64,000 nt of DNA from Aeromonas sp. FDAARGOS 1405 (GTDB lineage: Bacteria; Pseudomonadota; Gammaproteobacteria; Enterobacterales; Aeromonadaceae): NCBI RefSeq assembly GCF_019048265.1, contig NZ_CP077311.1:3419001-3483000 (forward strand), given 5' to 3'. Under the pieces are notes generated by a model. That model made no database searches. It was not told the DNA's origin and saw only the letters and a program-made list of their open reading frames with translations. The position numbers and the translations under genes are program-made. Shown in pieces: positions 8,723-16,062 of the stretch; position 1 is the first letter of the stretch, and the number at the start of each line of letters is the position of its first letter.

Positions 8723-9916
8723 ATGCCACTTACTGATACGAAGCTACGGGCCCTCTATGGTAAGCCCTACTTTGGCAAGACGGAATTGTCAGACCGTGAT
8801 GGACTGTCAGCTCGGGTCACCGAGCGAGGCACCATCTCGTGGCAATATCGCTATCGCTGGCAAGGAAAAGCAGCGAGACTCAAAATTGGACGCTATCCCG
8901 ACCTTAAACTCGCTGATGCCAGGGCGTTGATCCCTGCTATCCGTGGCGCTCTTGAACGTAATGAACATCCCAGAGTTTTCTGGGATAAACTCCACCAGAA
9001 GCATGATGTCACCCTGAAACAGTGCTGCGAGCATTTTCGTGAGCACCATTTGCCCAAGCTGCGGCCTCGTACGGTCATGCTCTATGAGCATACCATGCAG
9101 CGCTATTTCGAACCTCTGTTTATTGGTATTCCGGTGGAACAGATCCCGTTTTCGAGCTGGCTGGAGTGGTTTGATAAGATTGGCAAGAAAAAGCCGAAAA
9201 ACGCAGGGCATTTATTGCGCAGGTTAAAATCCATACTTAGTTTTTGTATTCGGCGTAATCTCATTGGCGGCTCCCCGGTGCTGCAATTACGCACCGAAGA
9301 TGTGGGCTCTCAACCTGAGAGAGGCTCTCGTGTGTTGACCATGCGTGAACTCGCTCAGATTTGGATTGCATTTGAACAGAGCAGGGCCAGCCGCGGATTA
9401 AAATTGGCAGCCAAATTGGTGATCCTACTTGGCTGTCGCAGCGGCGAGGCATTGGGTGCGCAGTGGAGTGAGTTTAATCTGGAGGAGCGAATTTGGACGG
9501 TTCCCGCTGCTCGAGCCAAATGTGGTGCGCCAATACGTCGGCCTATTCCTGGCAGGGTGATGATGTTGCTGCAAGAAGCGGCAGCGAGATCTCGGCTAAG
9601 GGGAGGGCCAGTATGTCGCTCGCCAGTGAATCCAAAAAGATCGTTGAGCAGTGCGTCTCTGATCCAGTTAGCAGAGCGTGTTCGAGATAAACTGGATCTG
9701 CCGTATTGGCGTATGCACGACATGCGTCGAACGTTGAGTACGCGTTTATCGGAAGAGCGAGTTCTACCACAGGTCACAGAAAAAATGCTTGGTCACAGGA
9801 TGGCGGGTGTCATGGCTATATACAATCTACATGACTGGATTGATGAGCAACGTGAGGCATATGAATTATGGGATAAAAAATTAATGGAGGCAGTAAAATC
9901 ATTGCGGGAACTCTAA
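8723..9916 (+). CDS. Tyrosine-type site-specific integrase (P4/DUF4102 class)
   Basis: This 397-residue recombinase starts with the DUF4102 arm-binding domain (LTDTKLRA, YRYRWQGKAARLKIGRYPDL). The catalytic domain keeps the tyrosine recombinase residues: Arg near 239 in GCRSGEALG, His and Arg in MHDMRRT near 331, the LGH block, and the nucleophile Tyr near 366 in AIYNLHD. It therefore looks intact. AGGAG lies just ahead of the ATG at 8723. It sits beside sbcB at the left edge of the accessory region and is followed by a convergent AlpA-like gene, the usual integrase/directionality-factor layout of P4-like islands. Confidence 0.93.
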   Translation: MPLTDTKLRALYGKPYFGKTELSDRDGLSARVTERGTISWQYRYRWQGKAARLKIGRYPDLKLADARALIPAIRGALERNEHPRVFWDKLHQKHDVTLKQCCEHFREHHLPKLRPRTVMLYEHTMQRYFEPLFIGIPVEQIPFSSWLEWFDKIGKKKPKNAGHLLRRLKSILSFCIRRNLIGGSPVLQLRTEDVGSQPERGSRVLTMRELAQIWIAFEQSRASRGLKLAAKLVILLGCRSGEALGAQWSEFNLEERIWTVPAARAKCGAPIRRPIPGRVMMLLQEAAARSRLRGGPVCRSPVNPKRSLSSASLIQLAERVRDKLDLPYWRMHDMRRTLSTRLSEERVLPQVTEKMLGHRMAGVMAIYNLHDWIDEQREAYELWDKKLMEAVKSLREL

Positions 9917-9956
9917 ATATAACCGAACCAAAGTTGATGTAATTCATCATCTAAGA

Positions 9957-10130
9957 TTAGTGATTTTCCCTTGACATCCAATTATTTATCGCTGCGACAG
10001 AATAAAAGCCCTTATTGATAGGTGGTGGGAACTTGTCTTCTTTAATCCATCTATACAGCGTCGATCTTGATATGCCAAGTTTTTTTAATAGTGTTTTTGT
10101 CCTTATTAGTGCTGGTTCATTGTTGTTCAT
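9957..10130 (-). CDS. AlpA-family DNA-binding regulator / excisionase-like protein
   Basis: This 57-residue protein contains KTLLKKLGISRSTLYRWIK, a MerR/AlpA-type winged helix-turn-helix, followed by KFPPPINKGFYSVAAINNWM, the typical AlpA continuation (FPxPxxxG, then W near the end). An AGGAGG sits seven bases upstream of the ATG at 10130. AlpA proteins act as transcriptional activators of integrase genes or as excision factors in P4-like elements. It is convergent with int at 9916, in line with that role. Confidence 0.88.
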   Translation of the reverse strand: MNNNEPALIRTKTLLKKLGISRSTLYRWIKEDKFPPPINKGFYSVAAINNWMSRENH

Positions 10131-10646
10131 ATGGCCTCCTATTTTTTTAGGAGGTTAAACATGATTGGTATATGTGTCAATTTACCATATTTTTAGACGG
10201 CTTGCTTTTATGATATAGAAAAGCAAGTAGTCATTTTCATACTGCGAAAATCAATTCAATAATTGTTTTTGTGTATTATAAAAGCAATGGAAATGGCTAT
10301 GGAACAATATGGCTTATGGTCATGATATGTAAATTTCAATAACATTTTTGACTCCTTTTAACTCTCGATGGTTGGGTATGGAGTGTGTTCGTGTTGTTAA
10401 GTCAACGGGTGGCTCTATTCATTATTGGTAGAGTTGAAAAAGCGATTGAATAGGTTAGCCACGAGGGGGTAATAAAAGTGGGGGTTAAGCAGAGAGTTAA
10501 TAAAGTCTTTGTGTTTCATAGGATTGTGAATCCGTTCACAAATCATGACGCTTTTTTAAAAACATAATGTCACGCATTGCAAATTGGATTCGTTGGAGTA
10601 TTGTTTGCGGTTTCATATGGTTATACTAGTTCCGGAGAAACTGTTG
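10131..10646. other. Gene-free stretch between alpA and the metalloprotease gene
   Basis: About 515 AT-rich bases. They hold the back-to-back Shine-Dalgarno sequences of the AlpA gene and of an 11-codon frame starting at 10161 (AGGAGG then ATG), which is too short to call a gene, plus the CRP-dependent promoter described separately. Confidence 0.5.
10525..10568 (+). promoter_or_regulatory. CRP site and -10 box for the secreted metalloprotease gene
   Basis: A perfect TGTGA-N6-TCACA palindrome at 10525-10540 (centre 10532.5) is followed by CATAAT at 10563-10568. The start predicted near 10574 lies about 41.5 bases from the site centre, a textbook class II arrangement. This suggests cAMP-dependent expression of the protease. 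Confidence 0.75.
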
Positions 10647-12017
10647 ATGTCAAAGCTACTCCTTATGGCTGCAACCTTGGTTGCAAGCAATGTGGTGATG
10701 GCCACTACGGTTATTGATGTAAACGTAATGGTTCCTAAATCCATCGTTGATCAAGATGGTGCCGAAAAAGTGTTTAACACCATTCACCAGCGTGTAGCGG
10801 CTATGGACGAGTATTACACCAGTCAGCGCACCGGCATCGTCAAAAATGGCAATCCTCAGAACCTGCATTTCGAGGTGAAGCAGATCCTCGTTATGAGCGA
10901 TACCGTCCTGAACCCGACGTGTAAAACAGGCTACTCAGCCGCGGTTGTTCTGCTCAACGAAAAGGTGATCGGTGTTCGTAGCTCTTATGGCCCGAACTTC
11001 GGCATCATGGCGCCTCCGCTGTGGGACGGTGTATGCACCAACGAGCAGGACATTCAAGACCTGACCTTCGCTGCGCACAGCTCTGGTGCCGATATGTGGA
11101 TCACCACAAAGGGCGGCCCTGATGGCAAGTTTGATGGGATGGCTACTTCCGGCGCTGATTTTATGGTGAGTCGTTATGACACCACCCCTGATACCTACGC
11201 ACATGAAGCCTTCCACCTGTTCGGCGCAGAAGATCTTTACAACCGTAAAGGTGCAGAAGGATTCTGCGACCAAGGGGGCATCTGGGCTGGTCGTCTGATG
11301 TGTGGTTACGGTGATCTGACCAAGAACAACATGTTCGGTGGCAGTCCTTCCGCCATTGACCAAGGGGATATTTACCCGTACGGCCCAAGCGAGAGATATT
11401 TGCTCCAAAACTTCTACAACAACCCTGACAGCCCTGATGCCGCTCGCCTGTTGACGATGCCTGATGGCAACCTCCGCGCTTACTACGGATGGACAAAAGG
11501 CACTGGTGCAGGCGTCATGCCGAGTGCAGACGTTGCTGATCGCACTTTCACAATGAAAGTAGACAGCACTACCCTGACCAATGCGAAGCCGTATATCGAT
11601 GTTATCATCACTGCCTCTGGCACTGATGCTGCCGGTAAGCGTCTCTCTGTAGAGCTGTATAGCGAGTCTGGCAGCGCGGTTGTGGGCCAGCACTACAACG
11701 ATGGTATCTCGCAACTGGTGCGCTTTGACCCGACTACTGGGCAGACTGCACTGGATGCAGCAGGCAACCCGACCTACACAGTGCGCGTGACAGCGCGTGA
11801 CCTAGCGTTCGTCGGTGCCAAGAGCTTTACCCTCGGCCTGCGTAGCAGTACTGGCGGTAATGTGATTACCCAGCCAATCGTTATCACTGTGCAAGGTGCC
11901 AACACTGATGATGGTCGCAACGATGGTGGTGACAACGGTGGCGGTGGTTCGACAGGACCGATCTCATTGCTGACTTTGGTTATCTGCGGGTTGGTTCGCC
12001 GGCTTAAAATGTGTTGA
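10647..12017 (+). CDS. Secreted zinc metalloprotease with GlyGly-CTERM anchor
   Basis: This 456-residue protein starts with a signal peptide (MSKLLLMAATLVASNVVMA). Around residue 180-190 it has AHEAFHLFGAEDLY, an HExxHxxGxxD zinc-binding motif of the metzincin type, and a methionine in RLMCGYGD that could be the Met-turn. The C-terminus is a GGDNGGGGSTG linker, a hydrophobic stretch (ISLLTLVICGLV) and a basic RRLK end: the GlyGly-CTERM sorting signal processed by rhombosortase, often on type II secretion substrates. The ATG at 10647 has GGAG upstream; the longer frame lacks one. It stands alone behind a CRP promoter and ahead of a terminator. The substrate is unknown. Confidence 0.82.
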   Translation: MSKLLLMAATLVASNVVMATTVIDVNVMVPKSIVDQDGAEKVFNTIHQRVAAMDEYYTSQRTGIVKNGNPQNLHFEVKQILVMSDTVLNPTCKTGYSAAVVLLNEKVIGVRSSYGPNFGIMAPPLWDGVCTNEQDIQDLTFAAHSSGADMWITTKGGPDGKFDGMATSGADFMVSRYDTTPDTYAHEAFHLFGAEDLYNRKGAEGFCDQGGIWAGRLMCGYGDLTKNNMFGGSPSAIDQGDIYPYGPSERYLLQNFYNNPDSPDAARLLTMPDGNLRAYYGWTKGTGAGVMPSADVADRTFTMKVDSTTLTNAKPYIDVIITASGTDAAGKRLSVELYSESGSAVVGQHYNDGISQLVRFDPTTGQTALDAAGNPTYTVRVTARDLAFVGAKSFTLGLRSSTGGNVITQPIVITVQGANTDDGRNDGGDNGGGGSTGPISLLTLVICGLVRRLKMC

Positions 12018-12176
12018 TAAGCCTTGTACCAATACCTTTTTTCATCATTATGGCAAGGTAGTCAAGCTGCGTTGGCATGGTAGGTCGCCAAAGCACCCAG
12101 ATGTTATGAGTGTTGCCGAGAATAATTACGGGCGTCACCAAAACACGAATTCCGATTAAACGATTTATTACAGTCA

Positions 12177-12200
12177 AGGCTCCCGCCATGTCGGGAGCCT
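12177..12200 (+). terminator. Terminator after the metalloprotease gene
   Basis: AGGCTCCCG and CGGGAGCCT form a nine-pair stem with a six-base loop, followed by TTTCTTATTT. It lies about 160 bases past the metalloprotease stop codon. Confidence 0.8.
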
Positions 12201-12259
12201 TTCTTATTTCTATCTCTCTTTGCCGGATGTGCGGAGAAGTCGGACATCATGGCGCAGGG

Positions 12260-13183
12260 TTAACTTGGTCGTATTTGTAGGTCTGCACTCTTGAGCTTGA
12301 AGGTACACCCTTGCTGGATGAGCTCCTCCCGATTTGCCAGCACCAGCGGGTAGAGCAGGGGATGTTGTTGATGTTCGCCGTTATAGCTCACTTGCATCCG
12401 TTCCAGTGCGTAATGCACCAAGGGGATCCGTTGGCTGATCAACAGCTGGTTCCCTGTCATCGCATAGTCTCTGGCAATGATGGCCTGTTGTCCTTCACTG
12501 AGCCCGGGATTGGGAACGACTACCGCAGTCACCTGGGTGTTCCACTCCAGATCCTGCTCCCGGCCGTGAGGAGAGGCATCCAGCAGATCCGGTTCGCCCC
12601 GAAAACGACTCATCACAAAATCCAGATATTCCCCTTTCTTCTCGCAGTAGGCACGTACGTGCCAGCGGATCCCGTCATAGACTAGGGTGTGGGGCACGAT
12701 ATTGCGGCCACTCTGCTCCTCTGAACTGAGGGATACGTAATCGACATCGACCCGCAGTTGGCCGCGCGCCGCCTGCACCAAACCCCGCACAATCTTGGGG
12801 TCGATATGGCGGTTCGGCACATCCAGGATTTCGATATGGCCGTAGCGCAAATCCATCAGCGGCAGCGTTAACAGGCCCGCTTCATGTTGGCGCTGGTGCT
12901 GCTTTTCACGGTGTAGCAGCATCAGGTACTCATCCACTTTTCCCTCACTAAAGCGCGGGACAAAGTGCTCTGTGGGTTTGTATCCCTTCAGGCTTCTGTC
13001 ATAGACCAGCCCCTCCGGTGAGTAGTGGGTCAGGTAGTGGTTGATATCCCGTGACGCCTGTTGGCGACCGATATTGAAGGCGGTCATCAAATGATTGGTA
13101 GTCAGCCGTCCCTCCCACTGCAAGACGATCTCCAACAGACGAAAGCGCAGGGTTTGATCCCAGGTGAGCTCTTTGGGTGCCAT
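12260..13183 (-). CDS. WYL-domain transcriptional regulator (CapW/BrxR-like)
   Basis: This 307-residue protein begins with a winged helix region (FRLLEIVLQWEGRLTTNHL, then FNIGRQQASRDINHYL). The middle WYL domain includes LRVDVDYVSLSSEE, VPHTLVYDGIRWHVRAYCE and YLDFVMSRFRG. A C-terminal WCX-like extension follows. Domain order and length fit the CapW/BrxR regulators that repress CBASS, BREX and other defence genes until a ligand is sensed. The start at 13183 has GGAG six bases upstream; the longer frame is unlikely. It diverges from the DUF4258/ADP-ribosylglycohydrolase-like pair, which it may control. The ligand is unknown. Confidence 0.85.
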   Translation of the reverse strand: MAPKELTWDQTLRFRLLEIVLQWEGRLTTNHLMTAFNIGRQQASRDINHYLTHYSPEGLVYDRSLKGYKPTEHFVPRFSEGKVDEYLMLLHREKQHQRQHEAGLLTLPLMDLRYGHIEILDVPNRHIDPKIVRGLVQAARGQLRVDVDYVSLSSEEQSGRNIVPHTLVYDGIRWHVRAYCEKKGEYLDFVMSRFRGEPDLLDASPHGREQDLEWNTQVTAVVVPNPGLSEGQQAIIARDYAMTGNQLLISQRIPLVHYALERMQVSYNGEHQQHPLLYPLVLANREELIQQGCTFKLKSADLQIRPS

Positions 13184-13283
13184 ACGTGCTCCAAAATGCG
13201 ACATGTTTATGTAACCAGTATCGGCATGAGTATACAGACTACATATAATGAGTCCATCGAAATGAGCGCCAAAGGAGCATGTC
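13184..13283. promoter_or_regulatory. Divergent promoter region between the WYL regulator and the DUF4258 gene
   Basis: This 100-base gap contains TATAAT at 13244-13249 on the plus strand, correctly placed for the rightward genes, and several partly symmetric AT-rich words (for example GTATAC at 13230-13235) that could be WYL operators. No -35 is obvious, which would suit an activated or repressed promoter. Confidence 0.4.
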
Positions 13284-13574
13284 ATGAACGGGAAGCTGGA
13301 TAGTGCTTACAGCCATCACGCCGCGTGCCGGATGCAGCAGCGCGGTATTGCTCCCGAGTTGGTAGAGCTGCTGCTGAACATCGGACGTTCTTCTTATCAC
13401 CAGGGGCGCGAACTGGTTTATCTCGATCGCAAAGGAGTTGCCATGCTGCAAGCCGAGTACGGATTGCCAGCGGAATGCTGCCAGCGGCTGCGCCGTCACT
13501 ATCTGGTCCTGCAAAACGGCGAGATTGTCACCGTCGGTCATAAAACCACTCACTTCAAACGCGATCGTCACTGA
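13284..13574 (+). CDS. DUF4258 domain protein
   Basis: This 96-residue protein has YSHHAACRMQQRGIAPELVE near the N-terminus, the DUF4258 signature (S-x-H-A-x2-R-M-x-Q-R-G-I), and a C-terminal strand HYLVLQNGEIVTVGH. DUF4258 proteins are small alpha/beta proteins often seen in toxin-antitoxin-like or defence settings, with no settled activity. AAAGGAG precedes the ATG. The next gene starts seven bases after the stop codon, so the two form an operon facing away from the WYL regulator. Confidence 0.7.
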   Translation: MNGKLDSAYSHHAACRMQQRGIAPELVELLLNIGRSSYHQGRELVYLDRKGVAMLQAEYGLPAECCQRLRRHYLVLQNGEIVTVGHKTTHFKRDRH

Positions 13575-13580
13575 GGCGCT

Positions 13581-14219
13581 ATGAACTCAAGTCTGTTATC
13601 AGGTCAGGCGGCCATGCCCCTGATCAGGGGGATCTATTGCTTGCTGTCAGCCGAGCGGGCCAAGGCGTTGACCGCTTTGCTTGCCCAAGGCGCGTGTCAC
13701 CAAGGGGGTGAGACTTCACCACTGGCGGTGGTGACGGCATTGGCTATCCATGTCGAGCAACATCGACTGGATTGCACGTCACAGCCCATCTATCTGGGGC
13801 GTGAGCAACTGATGACCGGTGCAGCCGATTTGCTGGGGGAGGATGCCAGCTTTGAAGAACAGGATGCGTTTCGTCTGTTGGCGCTGCTACTCGACAAATT
13901 GCTGCGAGGAGGGCGTGGCAGCCGTCAGGCCAAGCTGGATGGACTCACGCCAAGCGTGATGGAGCAGCGGGCGCTGGCTGCCCGCTCCCCGAATAGCGGC
14001 GCTGTGGTCCGCGGCAGCTGGCGGCGCAAGTCACGCAATCAGCTGGGCCATGCCAGCTGGCTGGATGTGGTAGAAGCCGCCCTCTGGTGCTTCTGGCATG
14101 GTGACGATTTGGCAAGCGGCGAAGTGCTACTCGGTGTGCTGCTGGGCAGGGATGAACGGGTGCGGTTGGTCTATGGACTGTTAGCCGGGGCTTTCTATCT
14201 GTCAGATCGGACAGATTGA
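13581..14219 (+). CDS. Degenerate ADP-ribosylglycohydrolase-like protein, copy 1
   Basis: This is a 212-residue protein. Its C-terminal third (ALWCFWHGDDLASGEVLLGV, then RDERVRLVYGLLAGAFY) lines up with the end of ADP-ribosylglycohydrolases, where a DxDT metal motif precedes xxxYGxLAGAxYG. Here DxDT is replaced by RDERVR, and the usual N-terminal half is missing. It is therefore probably not an active hydrolase, and the family call is inference from pattern. A second copy lies at 53682-54326 behind the PP2C gene, with about 85-90 percent identical DNA by eye. It is co-transcribed with the DUF4258 gene. Confidence 0.55.
   Translation: MNSSLLSGQAAMPLIRGIYCLLSAERAKALTALLAQGACHQGGETSPLAVVTALAIHVEQHRLDCTSQPIYLGREQLMTGAADLLGEDASFEEQDAFRLLALLLDKLLRGGRGSRQAKLDGLTPSVMEQRALAARSPNSGAVVRGSWRRKSRNQLGHASWLDVVEAALWCFWHGDDLASGEVLLGVLLGRDERVRLVYGLLAGAFYLSDRTD
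13611..14200 (+). repeat. Long direct repeat, left copy
   Basis: About 590 bases covering most of the ADP-ribosylglycohydrolase-like gene are repeated in the same orientation near 53712-54300. Long stretches are identical, for example most of 14020-14160 compared with 54115-54255. Homologous recombination between copies would remove about 40 kb holding the restriction, GTPase, CRISPR and TerY genes. Confidence 0.85.
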
Positions 14220-14257
14220 AGCCGCGGCGCCATCGTATCCCGCCATCCTGCGCCTGA

Positions 14258-14914
14258 TTAACCTGCCAGCTCAACCACCGGATAACAGGCATCTCCCCAC
14301 AGGGTATCGGGATGGGTCATCATCAACTCGATGATTACCGGTACCAGCTTGCCGAGCAGGTTGGCACAATCCTTCAGTTGTTTGCGATTGACCGAGCTGT
14401 TCCAGGTCGCACCGCCATGGATCAACTGGTTGCGCAAGGTATAGAGGCGGTTAAACACCACGCCCAGCAACTGTGGGGTGTTACTGCTGGCGAGGGCCTG
14501 GTTTGCCATCTTCTTGCCTTGTGCCAGCCGCTCCTTCCACTGGGCTTCGCTTATTTTGCCGCTGTGATAATCCCAGAAGCCTTGCAGTACAAACGGGGTA
14601 TCCAGCAGTATGCGGATACTGCCAGAGAACTCCAGCCAAACCAGATGCTCGATCTTTTTGTGCTCATCCAGATAGCACAGTTTCTCCAGAAAGCCTTTGA
14701 AGGTCTCCTGTTCAGAGAGGCGACGATCGTCATCGATTTCAGTGGCATAAGCCGCATTGAATGCAATCCAGAGAAAGATAAAGCGGCCATCTTCATCTTC
14801 GGCCATTTCAGCACGTTGCAGCCAGCTTAAGGCACGATGAACTCGCAGGTTGAGGTTGCTGGGAGAGTGTTCACGCAGAGTCCGGTGACGAGTTTTCAAC
14901 TGTTCAAAATTCAA
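14258..14914 (-). CDS. HEPN-domain protein (probable RNase-fold conflict protein)
   Basis: This helical protein has 218 residues. LYTLRNQLIHGGATW near the C-terminus carries the HEPN R-N-x3-H motif, the RNase active site of many toxin and defence HEPN proteins. Earlier segments (RFIFLWIAFNAAYATEI) match the large Apea-like HEPN group. The best start is the TTG at 14914, with AAGGAG seven bases upstream; another TTG lies at 14932. It is convergent with the ADP-ribosylglycohydrolase-like gene and follows a zinc ribbon gene on the same strand, about 120 bases away. No antitoxin was recognised. Confidence 0.75.
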   Translation of the reverse strand: MNFEQLKTRHRTLREHSPSNLNLRVHRALSWLQRAEMAEDEDGRFIFLWIAFNAAYATEIDDDRRLSEQETFKGFLEKLCYLDEHKKIEHLVWLEFSGSIRILLDTPFVLQGFWDYHSGKISEAQWKERLAQGKKMANQALASSNTPQLLGVVFNRLYTLRNQLIHGGATWNSSVNRKQLKDCANLLGKLVPVIIELMMTHPDTLWGDACYPVVELAG

Positions 14915-15034
14915 CGACGATCTCCTTCTCAATCAGATGAATAGCCAGCTTTGACAACCAGACTCTCTGTCCTGCTGCTTGATCATCAGGTTGATGAAGA
15001 ACTGGCTGGAATAGCAATGTGGTGATAGCAGCGG

Positions 15035-15238
15035 CTACTTGCGGATGACACCCTTCAGCGTTGCAATGGCCAGCTCCACCATGGTGGCCGACGATTGTTC
15101 CAGTGGGGCATGGTGGCACTCGGGACAGGCCTCAAACCAGGTGTGGCCACGTACCATAACATCGCTCTTGGGTACAACCGTCTTGTGCCAGCCACATGTT
15201 GGGCAGCGATAAGTAGAAGGGGGTGGTTGTATCGGCAT
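15035..15238 (-). CDS. Small zinc ribbon protein
   Basis: This 67-residue protein contains YRCPTCGW and ACPECHH, two CxxC knuckles about 27 residues apart, a zinc ribbon. The ATG at 15238 has GAGGG upstream. It is read in the same direction as the HEPN gene and could form a two-gene unit with it. Its role is not known; it may bind nucleic acid or protein. Confidence 0.72.
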   Translation of the reverse strand: MPIQPPPSTYRCPTCGWHKTVVPKSDVMVRGHTWFEACPECHHAPLEQSSATMVELAIATLKGVIRK

Positions 15239-15428
15239 GATATCCCTCAAGCAAGTTCCATTTGGCCTAGAGTAACACGGCTCAAATTATTGCAGTGAGC
15301 TCCTTGTTCACACTCTTTAGAGTCAAAGTTGTATCCGCCTGAAAACACGACATGTGCAAAACCCCAGTATCGAAGCTGTGCGGCTGGCCCGGTATAGTCA
15401 GCCGAGTTCACATCAGAGGGGATATGCG

Positions 15429-15875
15429 ATGAGAAACCAACACGGCTTTTGGTTAGCGACACGCCCGTTGTCATTAATCGCCCTGTTGCTGGGCCTAACG
15501 CCGCAAATCGTGTTTGCTGCAGACTGCACCTATCGGGAGAATGCGCTGGGCAATACTATCTACCAGTGTGATGATGGCAAACAGGGCACTCTGCGTGAGG
15601 ATGCACTGGGCAACATCAAAGACTCGGGTACCGGCATTACCTGGCGCACCGATCCGTTGGGCAACCTCAAGGGCAGCGATGGCACCACCTACCGCAAAGA
15701 CGCACTGGGCCATGTGCGTGGCAGCAATGCCAAAACCGGCGAACGGGTGACGTGGCGTGAGGATAGTCTCGGTAACCTGCGTGCCTCTGATGGCACCGTC
15801 TGCCGAACCAACGCGCTGGGGCAACTCAAATGCCGTGGCGAGAGTACGCCGCCAGCCTTGCTTGAAGGCAAATGA
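15429..15875 (+). CDS. Secreted protein with ALGN-type tandem repeats
   Basis: This 148-residue protein starts with a signal peptide (hydrophobic LSLIALLLGLTPQIVFA). The mature part consists of about six repeats of 17-22 residues built on DALGN / DPLGN / DSLGN followed by SDGT. A Cys lies near each end (ADCTYRENALGN and LGQLKCRG), suggesting a disulfide-closed beta structure. The ATG at 15429 has GAGGGG upstream; the upstream extension is not credible. The repeats resemble short YD-like beta-hairpin repeats, but I do not recognise a family and no function can be assigned. Confidence 0.7.
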   Translation: MRNQHGFWLATRPLSLIALLLGLTPQIVFAADCTYRENALGNTIYQCDDGKQGTLREDALGNIKDSGTGITWRTDPLGNLKGSDGTTYRKDALGHVRGSNAKTGERVTWREDSLGNLRASDGTVCRTNALGQLKCRGESTPPALLEGK

Positions 15876-16062
15876 TGGCTTTTGCAGCAAACGGTCGGCG
15901 CATCACCCTCTGATGTGATATCAGGCATGGTTGCAACGGGGCCAAGTGGGTAAACTCGTTGGCAATTTCTGGCACCGCAACCGGCAAAGTTGTGAATCTC
16001 TGCCTCTTTTCGTTTTCCCTGCGCCCTTGGCGCACACAGACTCTTATCGGAATACCTGACTC

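Noticed and set aside
10161..10196. An 11-codon frame with a perfect AGGAGG ahead of the AlpA gene
   Set aside because: Too short to support as a gene; the AGGAGG may be a by-product of the symmetric sequence around the AlpA ribosome binding site.
14881..14932. TTG at 14932 as the HEPN gene start
   Set aside because: It lies within the AAGGAG region; the TTG at 14914 is correctly spaced.
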